64,000 bases of DNA from Mucilaginibacter inviolabilis (GTDB taxonomy: Bacteria; Bacteroidota; Bacteroidia; Sphingobacteriales; Sphingobacteriaceae), in assembly GCF_011089895.1 (NCBI RefSeq), contig NZ_JAANAT010000001.1, positions 310,001 through 374,000 on the forward strand, given 5' to 3'. The position numbers and the translations under genes were made by a program. This document shows, piece by piece, positions 27,120 through 36,756 of this stretch. The notes under the pieces were generated by a model. That model searched no databases, was not told where the DNA came from, and saw nothing but the letters and a program-made list of their open reading frames with translations. Positions within the stretch are counted from its first letter, which is position 1. The number at the start of each line of letters is the position of its first letter.

Positions 27120-28853
27120 ATGAGAAAAATGAACATTTTATGCTTAGCGGCCATCATGGGACTATCCGTTAGCTGTACTAAAAAAAACATGCCTGTTGAT
27201 GCACCGAGCGCAGCCGGGAAGGGCAAACTGAATACGCAGGGTTCGCCTCCGGGTGATGTTGTGGGTAAGTTGGTAGTCGGTTATCAGGGCTGGTTTTCAG
27301 CAACAGGAGACGGATCTCCTAATAACCATTGGGTACACTGGGCCGGCAATGCTGGCGGTGCAGCACCATCGCCAGGACACCAAACATTTGAGCTCTGGCC
27401 AGATATGCGGGAGTATACCAACTCTTATCAAACAGGGTATGCCAATTTAGGTAATGGGCAGCCAGCCAAGCTGTTTTCGCCCTGGGATGTGCAAACCGTA
27501 AATACACACTTCTCTTGGATGCAGCAATATGGTATTGATTGTGCCGCCTTGCAGCGTTTTGGCAAAGGCAACGCGCAATTAGATGGCATTGCTACACGGG
27601 TAATGAATGCTGCTCAAACTTATGGACGTAAGTTTTATGTGATGTATGATATTTCTGGCTGGACTAATTTTCAATCGGAAATAAAAACTGACTGGACTAA
27701 CGATATTGTGGGTTCGCTCCATCTTACATCATCAGCTGCCTATGCCATGCAAAATGGCAAGCCGGTAATTTGTATATGGGGTTTTGGTGTATCCGGCCGC
27801 CCGGGCGATGTAAATTCTTATACAGATGTGATCAACTATTTTAAAAACCAGGGATGCTATGTGATCATCGGCGGCCCGCGCAATTGGCGATCGCAAACTG
27901 CTAATTTACCTGCTTTTAATTTGGCCAATATGATCATGCCCTGGGCTACTGGTACTTTTAGCGATGTTGCTGGTGCCGACTCCTATGTATCAACCCTTAG
28001 TGCAGATTTTGCCTATTGTAACTCAAACGGTATAGATTATCAGGCAGAGGTGTTTCCTGGTTTTTCGTGGTCAAACTGGAATGGCGGTGCACAAAATCAG
28101 ATTCCCCGCCAGCACGGCGATCTGATGTGGGAGCAATTTGCCAATGTACGCAACCAGGGTATAGGCAATGTGTACGTAGGCATGTTTGATGAATATGACG
28201 AGGCAACAGCCATCGCCAAAGCTGCCGAAGACGCCTCGATGATACCAACCAACCAATATTTTTTAACGCTTGATGCTGATGGTGTGCACGTATCGTCCGA
28301 TTATTATTTACGGCTTACCAATGATGGCGGCAAGATGATCAAAGGGCAGATTCCACTTACTTTCACGCACCCTACGCCATTTGTAGTGGGGGGAACTACA
28401 ACCACTGTATTTATTGATCATTGTGATACCACTACTGGTTGGACATCCAGTAACACGCTTTCGGTAAACACAACAGATAAGCAGGAGGGAACCGGAGCTT
28501 TACAGTCTGTTGGTAGCGGTACGGATGAGTTTAAGAAAAACTTTACCGCAGTTAATACAGGTGCGACGGTTGCTAACGGTTCCATCCAATTCTGGTATTA
28601 CGTGTCTGATGCCAGTAAGTTTGGCACCGACAACCAGATAGAGCTAGGTAGTGGGGGAGCCGCCGATGTAAATGAATACAGCTGGAACATCGGCACGCTG
28701 GTAAACGGCTGGAATCTGATCACCAAATCATTCAATACCGCAACTGTAACTGGAGGGACACCTAATTTGGCTGCTCTCAACTGGTTTCGTATTTATCATA
28801 CTAAAACAGCCAGTATTACTACCCGGGTTGATGCCATAACCGTTATACATTAA
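27120..28853 (+). CDS. GH71/GH99-like lipoprotein hydrolase with C-terminal 148-residue binding-type module
   Basis: The protein has 577 residues with lipobox Cys19 (SVSC). The catalytic domain (about 45-405) starts VGKLVVGYQGWF and ends VGMFDEYDEATA. Glu358 and Glu361 keep the E-x-x-E spacing of GH99, as in the paralogue at 12574. Other shared segments are HFSWMQQYGIDCAALQRF, PVICIWGFG and FPGFSWSNW. Residues 430-577 form a separate module that recurs at the C-terminus of the next gene product at about 65% identity. It is probably a surface-anchored endo-acting glycosidase; the substrate is unknown. The 74-bp gap to the next gene holds a small hairpin. Confidence 0.82.
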   Translation: MRKMNILCLAAIMGLSVSCTKKNMPVDAPSAAGKGKLNTQGSPPGDVVGKLVVGYQGWFSATGDGSPNNHWVHWAGNAGGAAPSPGHQTFELWPDMREYTNSYQTGYANLGNGQPAKLFSPWDVQTVNTHFSWMQQYGIDCAALQRFGKGNAQLDGIATRVMNAAQTYGRKFYVMYDISGWTNFQSEIKTDWTNDIVGSLHLTSSAAYAMQNGKPVICIWGFGVSGRPGDVNSYTDVINYFKNQGCYVIIGGPRNWRSQTANLPAFNLANMIMPWATGTFSDVAGADSYVSTLSADFAYCNSNGIDYQAEVFPGFSWSNWNGGAQNQIPRQHGDLMWEQFANVRNQGIGNVYVGMFDEYDEATAIAKAAEDASMIPTNQYFLTLDADGVHVSSDYYLRLTNDGGKMIKGQIPLTFTHPTPFVVGGTTTTVFIDHCDTTTGWTSSNTLSVNTTDKQEGTGALQSVGSGTDEFKKNFTAVNTGATVANGSIQFWYYVSDASKFGTDNQIELGSGGAADVNEYSWNIGTLVNGWNLITKSFNTATVTGGTPNLAALNWFRIYHTKTASITTRVDAITVIH

Positions 28854-28883
28854 TAGCTTACCAATACAAAATCTTTACGTAGG

Positions 28884-28903
28884 AAGAACCGGGAACGGTT
28901 CTT
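28884..28903 (+). terminator. Small hairpin with GGAA loop between GH99-like and esterase genes
   Basis: AAGAACCG and CGGTTCTT form an 8-bp stem closed by a GGAA tetraloop, followed by TCTGCTTGT. It is at best a weak terminator; an mRNA-processing or stability role is also possible. Confidence 0.4.
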
Positions 28904-28927
28904 TCTGCTTGTGAAAATCATTTAACA

Positions 28928-30475
28928 ATGAAAAAAATAACATTTACCTTATTGATAGTAATCGGTTACCTATGTATGAGTTGTGCGAAAAAGGAACTGC
29001 CCATATCAGCCAAATTATCTGCATCTGCAACAAAAAATATATCAGTTAATACCGCACCTGGCAATGGTGCTTTGGGCGATACTAATATTAAATATTTTGG
29101 TCGTTGGGATTTTAGCAGTACCACGCAATATTTAAGTTATTGGGGAGGCGCTTATATTAAAGTGAATTTTACAGGTACTACCGCTAAGCTCAAAGTAGGT
29201 AATACAACCAATTACTACGCCCGGATTGATAACGGACCCTGGGTAAGCTATATTGGAGCCAGCGGAACTATTGATTTAACGCCAACGCCCTTGTCTGCAG
29301 GGACGCACACACTAAGCGTGGCGCAGGGTAAAGATTATAGCTATGTGTTTAACTTTCAGGGTTTAATACTGGATGCGGGAGCAGTTACCAGCGCACCATC
29401 AACCGGTGCCGATCTGATAGAATATATCGGTGATTCTATTACTGCTGGTTATACCGATCCGCAGGCTAACGTATCCGATTATGCCTGGGTTTGTGCCGAA
29501 GCGCTGGGTGCCGAGCATACGCAAATTGCTTATCCCGGTATTGCTTTGGTAAATGGTTTTGGTCTCAATACGGATAAAACAGGCATGGACCTACAATATT
29601 TTAAGGCACGTTCACTGGCTAATGCAAATTCGCCCGTATGGGATTTCAGCGTGTATACGCCAAAGATAATCGTGATTAACCTAGGGCAGAATGATAACAG
29701 CACCAGCGTACCGGATGATACCTTTCAAACCGATTATATATCTTTTTTGACCAATATACGTGCAAAATTCCCCAATACCGAAATATTTGTAATGCGTACC
29801 TTAATGGGAGTTAAGACCAGCCCAACTCTGGCTGCAGTAAACGCGCGGATAGCCGCCGGCGATACTAAGCTCCATTATATTGACACCAATGGTTGGCTGA
29901 CTCCCAATAGTGCCGATTATACAGGAAACTCAGGTGTGCATCCCAGTGTGGATGGTCATATAAAGGTAGCCAACCTGTTAAAGCCTATTTTAGCCTCCTA
30001 TTTAACCGGCGGCATGCCACCGGCTCCATTGTATCTTGACCACTGCGACCTCACCAGCGGATGGACATCGGCGAATACTTTGAGTTTGAACACTTCGGAT
30101 AAAAAAGAAGGCAACGGTTCATTACAAACTGTTGGGAGTAATACACTTGATTTTCAAAAAGTATTTACTCCAATTAATATAGGTGCCTCTACAGTTAATG
30201 GATCTATACGATTTTGGTACTATGTATCCGACGCAAACCAATTAGGTACTAACAATCAGGTTGAGCTTGGCAGCGGAGGCACCAATGATGTTAATGAATA
30301 TAACTGGGATATTGGTCCGCTCAGCAATGGTTGGAATCTGATTACCAAAACATTCGCCAGTGCAGGTACAACAGGTGGTGCACCAAATTTGAATGCGATC
30401 AACTGGTTTCGTATCTATCACGCTAAAACAGGCAGTGTTACTACTAAAATAGATGCCATACAAATATTGCATTGA
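28928..30475 (+). CDS. CE2-like SGNH acetylesterase lipoprotein with the same C-terminal module
   Basis: The protein has 515 residues with a lipobox ending SCAKK. The N-terminal jelly roll (about 55-145, KYFGRWDFSS... GTTAKLKVG) and the following SGNH hydrolase domain (about 155-360) match carbohydrate esterase family 2. Ser170 is in GDSITAG, the block III Asn in NLGQND, and His338 in GVHPSVDGH. The Asp normally three residues before the His is Ser335, consistent with the Ser-His dyad described for CE2. Residues 368-515 repeat the module of the preceding protein. It probably removes acetyl groups from the glycan at the cell surface. Its place after the GH99-like gene suggests co-expression. 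Confidence 0.8.
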   Translation: MKKITFTLLIVIGYLCMSCAKKELPISAKLSASATKNISVNTAPGNGALGDTNIKYFGRWDFSSTTQYLSYWGGAYIKVNFTGTTAKLKVGNTTNYYARIDNGPWVSYIGASGTIDLTPTPLSAGTHTLSVAQGKDYSYVFNFQGLILDAGAVTSAPSTGADLIEYIGDSITAGYTDPQANVSDYAWVCAEALGAEHTQIAYPGIALVNGFGLNTDKTGMDLQYFKARSLANANSPVWDFSVYTPKIIVINLGQNDNSTSVPDDTFQTDYISFLTNIRAKFPNTEIFVMRTLMGVKTSPTLAAVNARIAAGDTKLHYIDTNGWLTPNSADYTGNSGVHPSVDGHIKVANLLKPILASYLTGGMPPAPLYLDHCDLTSGWTSANTLSLNTSDKKEGNGSLQTVGSNTLDFQKVFTPINIGASTVNGSIRFWYYVSDANQLGTNNQVELGSGGTNDVNEYNWDIGPLSNGWNLITKTFASAGTTGGAPNLNAINWFRIYHAKTGSVTTKIDAIQILH

Positions 30476-30583
30476 GTAATATTTTGTATGGCAACAAGAA
30501 TGTACTTTCATTAATATCTTCTTAGACTAGTGTTTTATTGTGGATTTTCGAATAAGGGGTTCAAATTATGCTGAAGCTCAAGA

Positions 30584-30621
30584 GCAAAATGACTTTAACG
30601 ATATTGTTAAGGTCATTTTGC
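30584..30621 (+). terminator. Rho-independent terminator at the end of the large PUL
   Basis: GCAAAATGACTTTAAC pairs with GTTAAGGTCATTTTGC (16 bp, one wobble) around a 6-nt loop, followed by ATTTT. It lies 108 bp after the esterase stop codon and closes the 6.4-30.5 kb cluster. Confidence 0.85.
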
Positions 30622-31033
30622 ATTTTCTACTAATTCTTAATCTGTATTTTTTGGATAAATTATTGTTTTTCAATTGCTTAGTAATTTAATCAAGGTTAAA
30701 ATCCATTCCCGAGTTTTTTGAACTTCTGAGGACATTATTATTTTTCCGTTAAGACCGCTGAAAGAACTGAAAATTATCTATCTTGTTGAAGACTTAACGG
30801 GATATTTAAAATTGGGATGTAGAAATCAAATATGTACTATTTATCTAGCCTCTTCGTTTTTTTTCAGTATCACTTTCCTTGTTCGTCTGAATATGCACAT
30901 TATCGATTTATTGAGATTCGCCGACAATTTTTCAGAAAATATTCAGAATTGAGGTTGAATTTCGACACCATTAAGTATTTACCAATCCCAATCAAATGAG
31001 GCTATAGCTACTTCACATTTTTCATATTCTTCC
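30622..31033. other. Intergenic region without recognisable gene
   Basis: This is AT-rich sequence between the PUL terminator and the DUF5686 gene. I see no coding frame, repeat array or RNA gene. Two TTAA boxes near 30690 are 10 bp apart and do not match the heptamer arrays. Confidence 0.5.
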
Positions 31034-33721
31034 TTGAAACAATTACAGTCAATAACCTTGTTCAGACAACTGATTTTAGTTTGCAGTATTGTTTTATGCA
31101 GTTTGCCCAAGCGATTTGTTAAGATGGCAGTCCTGATAGTCTTTTTGGGTATTTGCAATGGAGTAAGTGCTCAGCAAACCAGTGGAGATGGAGGGAAAAA
31201 AAACACAATACCCGCGGCCACAGATGTGAGTAAGGACGACGGTGTTTTTACAATTGTTAGAGGCAAAGTTATGGATGCCGACGGTCATCACCCGCTTCCT
31301 TTAATCAATGTGAAAATTAACGGAAGCAAATATGGTATAGTGACAGATCCACAGGGGGATTTTTATTTGTCTGCTCCCGGTAGTTATAATCGGGTTACAT
31401 TTTCATATGTGGGTTACCAATCAGTGACTAAAAGTATAGCACCCGGTAAGGATAATGTTTTGAATATATCTATGCGCAGGGGGCAAACCCAACTGAAAGA
31501 AGTTGCCATAACCTCCGGAAAGAAAAAGCGCTACAGGAACAAAGGCAACCCGGCTGTTGATTTGATTAGGGAAGTCATTAGTCATAAGGAGGAGAACAGG
31601 ATGACGAGTGCTGATTATCTTCAATATGAGCAATATGAGCGAATCAATCTCTCTTTTGTTGATATCCCCGCCGCTCTGATCAATAACCGTTTTTTCAAAA
31701 TGTATAAATTTATGCTGGACACTGTCCGGAATGGTGAAAAAAAACAAGCACTCTTGCCAGCTTATTTCAGTGAAAAAGTATTCAGGAATTATTACCGGAA
31801 ATCGCCGGAAAAGGCCATCAAAATTTTAGTAGCGCAGAAGGAGTCCAACATACTGAAGTTTATTGATACGGCTGGTGTAGATGTATATCTTAACCGTCTT
31901 TATGGTAATACGATTGATATCTACGCTAATAATATTTTTATTATCACCAACCAGTTCCTGAGCCCCATAGCAGATCATGCGCCCGATTTTTATAAATTTT
32001 TCATAACCGACACCATTCAGGTTGGGAAAAATAAATTGATCGAGATCAGTTTCACGCCAAGAAACCAGGGAGATCTCCTGTTTGAAGGTAAACTTCTGGT
32101 TACCCAGGATGGACATTTCGCAGTACAGTCTTGTGAACTTGATGTAAATAAGCATATCAACATTAACTTTATGCGTTCACTCAGGATACGGCTTGATTTT
32201 TTACCTTTTTCAAACGGTCGGTATTATCTGAGCAAAAGTGACGTTAAGGCAGACTTTGGTGTTTTTAAAAACAAGGGATTTGGTGTAAACGGTGAGCGTA
32301 CAGTAGTTTTTTCTAATTATTTATTGAACTCAGCACTTCCGGAGGTATTTTACAAAGGAAAAGATCTGCAAACTGCACCGGATGCGGATAAACCAGATAC
32401 TGCTTATTGGACTCAGCACCGTCCGGATACCTTGACAGCTCAACAAGCAAGGGTTTATCCCCGTATCAGCAGGTTGGAAAAGATGCCGCAATTTAAACGG
32501 GCTACCTGGGTGGCGGCGACGCTGACTGGTGGTTATGCCAGTTGGGGACCGGTACAACTTGGACCGGTGGGTTCGTTTTTTTCGTATGACAGCCAAGAAG
32601 GCCCACGTTTTCAGGTAGGAGGGCGCACGACGCCAGCACTGAGCAAGACTATATATTTTGAAGGTTATACAGCGTATGGTACAAAGGACAAACAAATGAA
32701 GTATGATCTGAGTGCTTATATTGCTACCAATAAAACGGCTTTTTATCGGTTTCCGAACGATTATTTCAAATTAACCTATCAATATGATATCGGAGTGCCG
32801 GGACAAAATTTTTCGATCATCAACCAACAGGCGGCATTGTCTTCTTTTCAATCAGGTACTACCGCCTATTGGATTTATAACCGGACATATAAAGTTGAAT
32901 ATGTTAAAGATTTTGAAAATCATTTCTCCTATAACCTGGCTTTCCGGAACTGGGATCAACAAGCGGCCGGGAGGCTTGTGTACCAACGTAATGCTCCGGA
33001 TGATCAAATTGTTGATCATCTAAGAACAAGTGAGCTTGACCTGGGGCTGCGCTATGCCCCACACGAGCAAATTTTGCAGGGTACTGTATATCGAAGAACC
33101 ATTTACAGTAAATATCCAATACTTTATTTACAAGTGAATCATGGCATTAAGGGTTTATTCAATGGTTCGTACAATTATACCACGCTAGGGCTTAATATTT
33201 TTAAGCGGTTTTATTTTTCTCAGCTCGGATTTGCGGATATTACGCTTTTAGGGGGCTATCTTGATGGTAAGGTTCCTTTTCCACTGCTTAGTATTAGTCC
33301 AGCAAATCAATCGATCGCCTATGATCCGGATGCTTATAATCAGATGACTTATCTTGAATTTGTAAGTGATCATTATGCTGGCCTTAATCTTACCCAAAGC
33401 TTTAATGGTTTTTTCCTGAATAAAATCCCTCTGATAGAACATTTGAAATGGCGAGAATATTTAACCGGAAAAATACTTTTTGGAGGACTTCGAGATGAAA
33501 ACAATCCGCTTTATTCTTCTGGGCTCTATAACTTTCCGGTTGCCGGAAACGGAGCAAACGGTACCTATGCACTTGGTAGCAAGCCCTATATTGAAGCAGG
33601 TGTGGGCATTGGGAATATATTTAAGTTTCTCCGGATAGACGGGATAAAACGCTTTAATTACCTTGATCATCCTGGCGCATCCCGTTATGGTATCAAATTA
33701 AGTTTCAACCCTGATTTCTGA
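31034..33721 (+). CDS. DUF5686 / CarboxypepD_reg-like outer-membrane protein
   Basis: The protein has 895 residues when started at the TTG at 31034. An ATG at 31124 would leave a minimal signal peptide (MAVLIVFLGICNGVSAQ) without basic residues, whereas the longer form supplies KRFVK before it, so I keep the TTG with moderate confidence. Residues about 75-155 are a CarboxypepD_reg-like domain (GKVMDADGHHPLPLINVKINGS). The rest matches the DUF5686 family, an outer-membrane beta-barrel of unknown function widespread in Bacteroidota. It ends in Phe (SFNPDF), as expected for a barrel. No TonB plug is visible. It is monocistronic and convergent with the FUSC gene. Confidence 0.85.
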   Translation: MKQLQSITLFRQLILVCSIVLCSLPKRFVKMAVLIVFLGICNGVSAQQTSGDGGKKNTIPAATDVSKDDGVFTIVRGKVMDADGHHPLPLINVKINGSKYGIVTDPQGDFYLSAPGSYNRVTFSYVGYQSVTKSIAPGKDNVLNISMRRGQTQLKEVAITSGKKKRYRNKGNPAVDLIREVISHKEENRMTSADYLQYEQYERINLSFVDIPAALINNRFFKMYKFMLDTVRNGEKKQALLPAYFSEKVFRNYYRKSPEKAIKILVAQKESNILKFIDTAGVDVYLNRLYGNTIDIYANNIFIITNQFLSPIADHAPDFYKFFITDTIQVGKNKLIEISFTPRNQGDLLFEGKLLVTQDGHFAVQSCELDVNKHININFMRSLRIRLDFLPFSNGRYYLSKSDVKADFGVFKNKGFGVNGERTVVFSNYLLNSALPEVFYKGKDLQTAPDADKPDTAYWTQHRPDTLTAQQARVYPRISRLEKMPQFKRATWVAATLTGGYASWGPVQLGPVGSFFSYDSQEGPRFQVGGRTTPALSKTIYFEGYTAYGTKDKQMKYDLSAYIATNKTAFYRFPNDYFKLTYQYDIGVPGQNFSIINQQAALSSFQSGTTAYWIYNRTYKVEYVKDFENHFSYNLAFRNWDQQAAGRLVYQRNAPDDQIVDHLRTSELDLGLRYAPHEQILQGTVYRRTIYSKYPILYLQVNHGIKGLFNGSYNYTTLGLNIFKRFYFSQLGFADITLLGGYLDGKVPFPLLSISPANQSIAYDPDAYNQMTYLEFVSDHYAGLNLTQSFNGFFLNKIPLIEHLKWREYLTGKILFGGLRDENNPLYSSGLYNFPVAGNGANGTYALGSKPYIEAGVGIGNIFKFLRIDGIKRFNYLDHPGASRYGIKLSFNPDF

Positions 33722-33820
33722 TCAGTTTTACTTCAGCCATAGCTAATAAACCCATCAGCGCCGCTTTCGAGGATAACTTTGGATAAGCGGTATTCTTTTC
33801 GGTTGCGACCATTCTTTTCT

Positions 33821-35812
33821 CTATATTTTCCTGGTAAAGGTTGCTAAAGTATAGGCCAATTCCTCTAAGAGCCCCTGTCCTTTTAATAAATGGTTGTCCT
33901 TTTCCGGTTCGGATATTCCTCGTGCGTATACAGTGCCAACCCAATCATGAGTTAAATAGTTTATTGTATGCTCAGCAGACTTGTGATTTAACTTTCGTCC
34001 TGATAAAAACAAGGAGATAATGACGGCATTGATCCGGTAGTTGAGCACCTGAATATGCTCTATCCTGGGTAGATCAACCTTGCCCGGTTCTACTCTCGCA
34101 TGACGAATCCCTTCAGATAATCTGGCCAATCGCAAATGAGCCTCTTTCCTTGCCAGCCAAATTTCCTGCTGTTCCAATCTATTTACCACCGCTTCTAAAA
34201 ACAAACGATTACCCTCCATAGCCAAGCGTCCAAGTTCTTCTAGTTCTATATTGATCCATACCGGAAAGATAAATATGCCGGCAAACGCTACTGCGCACCC
34301 TGCCAGAGAGTACCAAACCCTGGCCGATACAATCACCATTGGTTGTCCATGATATAAACTTAGGCAGATCACTACACAAATAGTAATACAGCAAACGCTC
34401 CACCCATATCTCGGGCGATTCCAGGCAAAAAAGCCCAATAGAGCAAAACTGGCAATAGCTAACAAAATAACAGCTGGTTTAATCAGGAAAATAAACAAGC
34501 TCGCGAGTACAACACCGGCAAATGTTCCAGATAATCGCTCCAGGTTCCGTTGCCAGGTTACTGCCAGCTTTGGCCGTGCTACAATAACGATGGTTAACAG
34601 TAACCAGTAACTATAATGGTCCTTAGTGAAAAATAGGGTAGCAAGATATCCAATACCGAATAATAGTGCCAACCGTAACGAAAACCGCAACACTGGTGAT
34701 TGAAAATGGAGTTGTAGTTTAAATTTCTGCCAGTAGTTATCGCCACGTGGTAAAAAAGCGTTAAAATTGGAATTTGCCACCGTATTATCCCTATCAAAGT
34801 GAATATCTTCCAATAGCTGGCGTATGGCGCCCACATTTGTCAAAATACCATTTACTACCGCCTTTTCCTCGGTTGGCAATCCGATGGCTATCCTGCCCAA
34901 TTCAATACTTAACTCTTGGTATCTTTCAAACTTTCTGGTTAGTATACGTTTTTTCGATTGGTCTGCCTCTTCCGCTAACAAATTGATGAGTTCTGTAATA
35001 ATTATCAGAGCACCGGTAGGAGCCAGGCGTCTTCGAACCACTTCGTAGTCATAATGCATCGCCGTTATTTGTTCATAAAGACCGATAACTTTTATAGAAG
35101 AGTTAAGCAGTCTTTTCACTTGCGGTCGTGATTTTCGCATTGCTGCGCGGTCGCTTAACAACAATTGCCTCACTAATTCTTGTTTTTCGGATACCCGTAA
35201 ATGCAATGTGATGATTTGCCGATAGCTTTCCTCCAGTGAAACATTAGGGTCATAACAATTAGCTTTGGCTTTCAAAAAGTCAGCCGTAGCTGATAAAGTC
35301 TCCCTTAGACCTTGATGTAAGGAACGGAAAGGCCATAAAAATACCTGTATCAAGCTTATCAGGTAAAACCAAATACAGCCTGCCAGCAGGTAAAAACTAA
35401 ATGTTAAAGGCTCATGTGGTTGCAGACCAAGAATAAAAACCATAAGTATGATACCCATAGTTCCAACTACAGTTGAACGTCCACCTAATGCTGCCAGCAT
35501 AGAAAGTAAAAATGTAAAGCCGACCAGCATCAGTCCGGTAATTACAGGTTTGGATAAGGCCGCCGAAAACAAAAGTGAGATCAATAAAAATACAGTGATG
35601 CTTTGCAAAGCAGTCAATGTCTTATTGCGTCGATTTCCGGGTAAATCAGTCAAGCTAATCAGTAATGCTCCTACAGCCATCGCAATTGCCATTTGCCGGT
35701 GGGTTGCATACAGCAATATTAAAGGCGCTAACACAACCAGTGTGTTTCGTAGTGCATCAATTACGCTTTCTTTTAAACGGAAAGCTAAAAAAAATGAAGG
35801 GCGGTTTAACAC
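33821..35812 (-). CDS. FUSC-family (YccS/YhfK-like) inner-membrane protein
   Basis: The protein has 663 residues. There are two blocks of hydrophobic helices (about 20-150 and 385-520), each followed by a long soluble helical segment. This is the tandem arrangement of FUSC/aromatic-acid-exporter-type proteins: GGRSTVVGTMG in the first block and RNLERLSGTFAGVVLASLF in the second, the latter being the conserved GTxxG motif. Members are linked to export of aromatic or phenolic compounds, but no function is established for this branch. The gene has no operon partner: it is convergent with the DUF5686 gene and divergent from the sigma factor gene at 36077. Confidence 0.85.
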   Translation of the reverse strand: MLNRPSFFLAFRLKESVIDALRNTLVVLAPLILLYATHRQMAIAMAVGALLISLTDLPGNRRNKTLTALQSITVFLLISLLFSAALSKPVITGLMLVGFTFLLSMLAALGGRSTVVGTMGIILMVFILGLQPHEPLTFSFYLLAGCIWFYLISLIQVFLWPFRSLHQGLRETLSATADFLKAKANCYDPNVSLEESYRQIITLHLRVSEKQELVRQLLLSDRAAMRKSRPQVKRLLNSSIKVIGLYEQITAMHYDYEVVRRRLAPTGALIIITELINLLAEEADQSKKRILTRKFERYQELSIELGRIAIGLPTEEKAVVNGILTNVGAIRQLLEDIHFDRDNTVANSNFNAFLPRGDNYWQKFKLQLHFQSPVLRFSLRLALLFGIGYLATLFFTKDHYSYWLLLTIVIVARPKLAVTWQRNLERLSGTFAGVVLASLFIFLIKPAVILLAIASFALLGFFAWNRPRYGWSVCCITICVVICLSLYHGQPMVIVSARVWYSLAGCAVAFAGIFIFPVWINIELEELGRLAMEGNRLFLEAVVNRLEQQEIWLARKEAHLRLARLSEGIRHARVEPGKVDLPRIEHIQVLNYRINAVIISLFLSGRKLNHKSAEHTINYLTHDWVGTVYARGISEPEKDNHLLKGQGLLEELAYTLATFTRKI

Positions 35813-36076
35813 GGGGCAAAAGTAAATATAATAATACCTATTACCGTACTATAATTCCCGGCAGAAGTTTCAGGCTAATAAATATCATATGATTAAGTTT
35901 ATCAGAATACCCTGTTAATAGATTAAAATGATTAAAGTACAATAGAATATTTGTATCTATTTTAGAAATCGATAAATTAAGATTTCATGTTATTAGCAAG
36001 TGACTTAAAAAGGTTAATATTATATTAACAAAATATTATTCTATTTAATTAAGTTTGTTTTAAGAGGTTAAAAATA

Positions 36077-36703
36077 TTGAAAAAAGGATCAGACTATATA
36101 AAAGAGTGGCACGAATTTGTTCATGAAGAGAACGAAGTGGCGTTTCATGAATTGTATTGTCACTATTTTAAATATCTTTCATTTATAGGGCTAAAAAAAG
36201 GTTTTTCAGTAAATAGGGTTAAGGATAATATTAACGATCTGTTCCTTAATTTATGGGAAAAGAAAGGGCAATTATACAGTGTAGTTAATTTTCACAATTA
36301 TATTGTATCATCCTTCTTACGAAAATTATACCGAAGAGACAACCTGGAAATTGATGAAAGCATGCTAATTGAAATGGTACCCGGCCTGCAGGCTTATCCT
36401 TCGGTAGAAAGTCAATATATATCTCAACACACGCAAGATGATCTTAGCCGGATACTGAAAGTTTTTGTGGAGAAACTTCCTTACAAACAAAAGCAAATGA
36501 TTTATCAAAAGTTTTATCTTGGATTATCATATAAAGAAATATCCGAAACTAACCACATCTCCATAAATACAGTATACAACACCGTTTACAAAGCCCTGGA
36601 AAAACTGAAAATAGAAATCGGCAAAGATAATCTTTCTGCCTTTTCGCTGGCATTAGCCTTGCTTTCTCTCCTTTGTTTAATTTATTTTCAAAAATTTTTA
36701 TAA
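36077..36703 (+). CDS. ECF (FecI-type) RNA polymerase sigma factor
   Basis: The protein has 208 residues from a TTG start at 36077; no in-frame ATG precedes the conserved region. Region 2 is seen as AFHELYCHYFKYL and DNINDLFLNLWEKK, region 4 as LPYKQKQMIYQKFYLGLSYKEISE followed by the HTH HISINTVYNTVYKALEKLK. The last about 20 residues are hydrophobic, as often in Bacteroidota FecI-like factors. It is followed 53 bp downstream by a FecR anti-sigma gene and then an STN-bearing SusC, the classic trans-envelope signalling set. It should drive the PUL starting near 38122. Confidence 0.92.
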   Translation: MKKGSDYIKEWHEFVHEENEVAFHELYCHYFKYLSFIGLKKGFSVNRVKDNINDLFLNLWEKKGQLYSVVNFHNYIVSSFLRKLYRRDNLEIDESMLIEMVPGLQAYPSVESQYISQHTQDDLSRILKVFVEKLPYKQKQMIYQKFYLGLSYKEISETNHISINTVYNTVYKALEKLKIEIGKDNLSAFSLALALLSLLCLIYFQKFL

Positions 36704-36756
36704 AAGAGTAGTGAAAAAATAAAATCCTGTACTCTATTGCTTATAAACACAATAAG

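Noticed and set aside
30687-30702. TTTAATC and GTTAAAA boxes upstream of the DUF5686 gene
   Set aside because: Spacing is 10 bp, only two boxes exist and no TTATTT box follows; it does not meet the array pattern.
33705-33812. Short minus-strand frame of 35 codons between DUF5686 and FUSC genes
   Set aside because: It overlaps the 3' end of the DUF5686 gene, has no recognisable motif and looks like a chance frame.
36013-36041. Possible fifth heptamer array before the ECF sigma gene (GTTAATA, ATTAACA, ATTATTC)
   Set aside because: Only two boxes keep TTAA, the third is broken, the TATTTA stretch touches the third box instead of lying 8-9 bp away, and the DNA is very AT-rich. The PUL also has its own FecI/FecR control.
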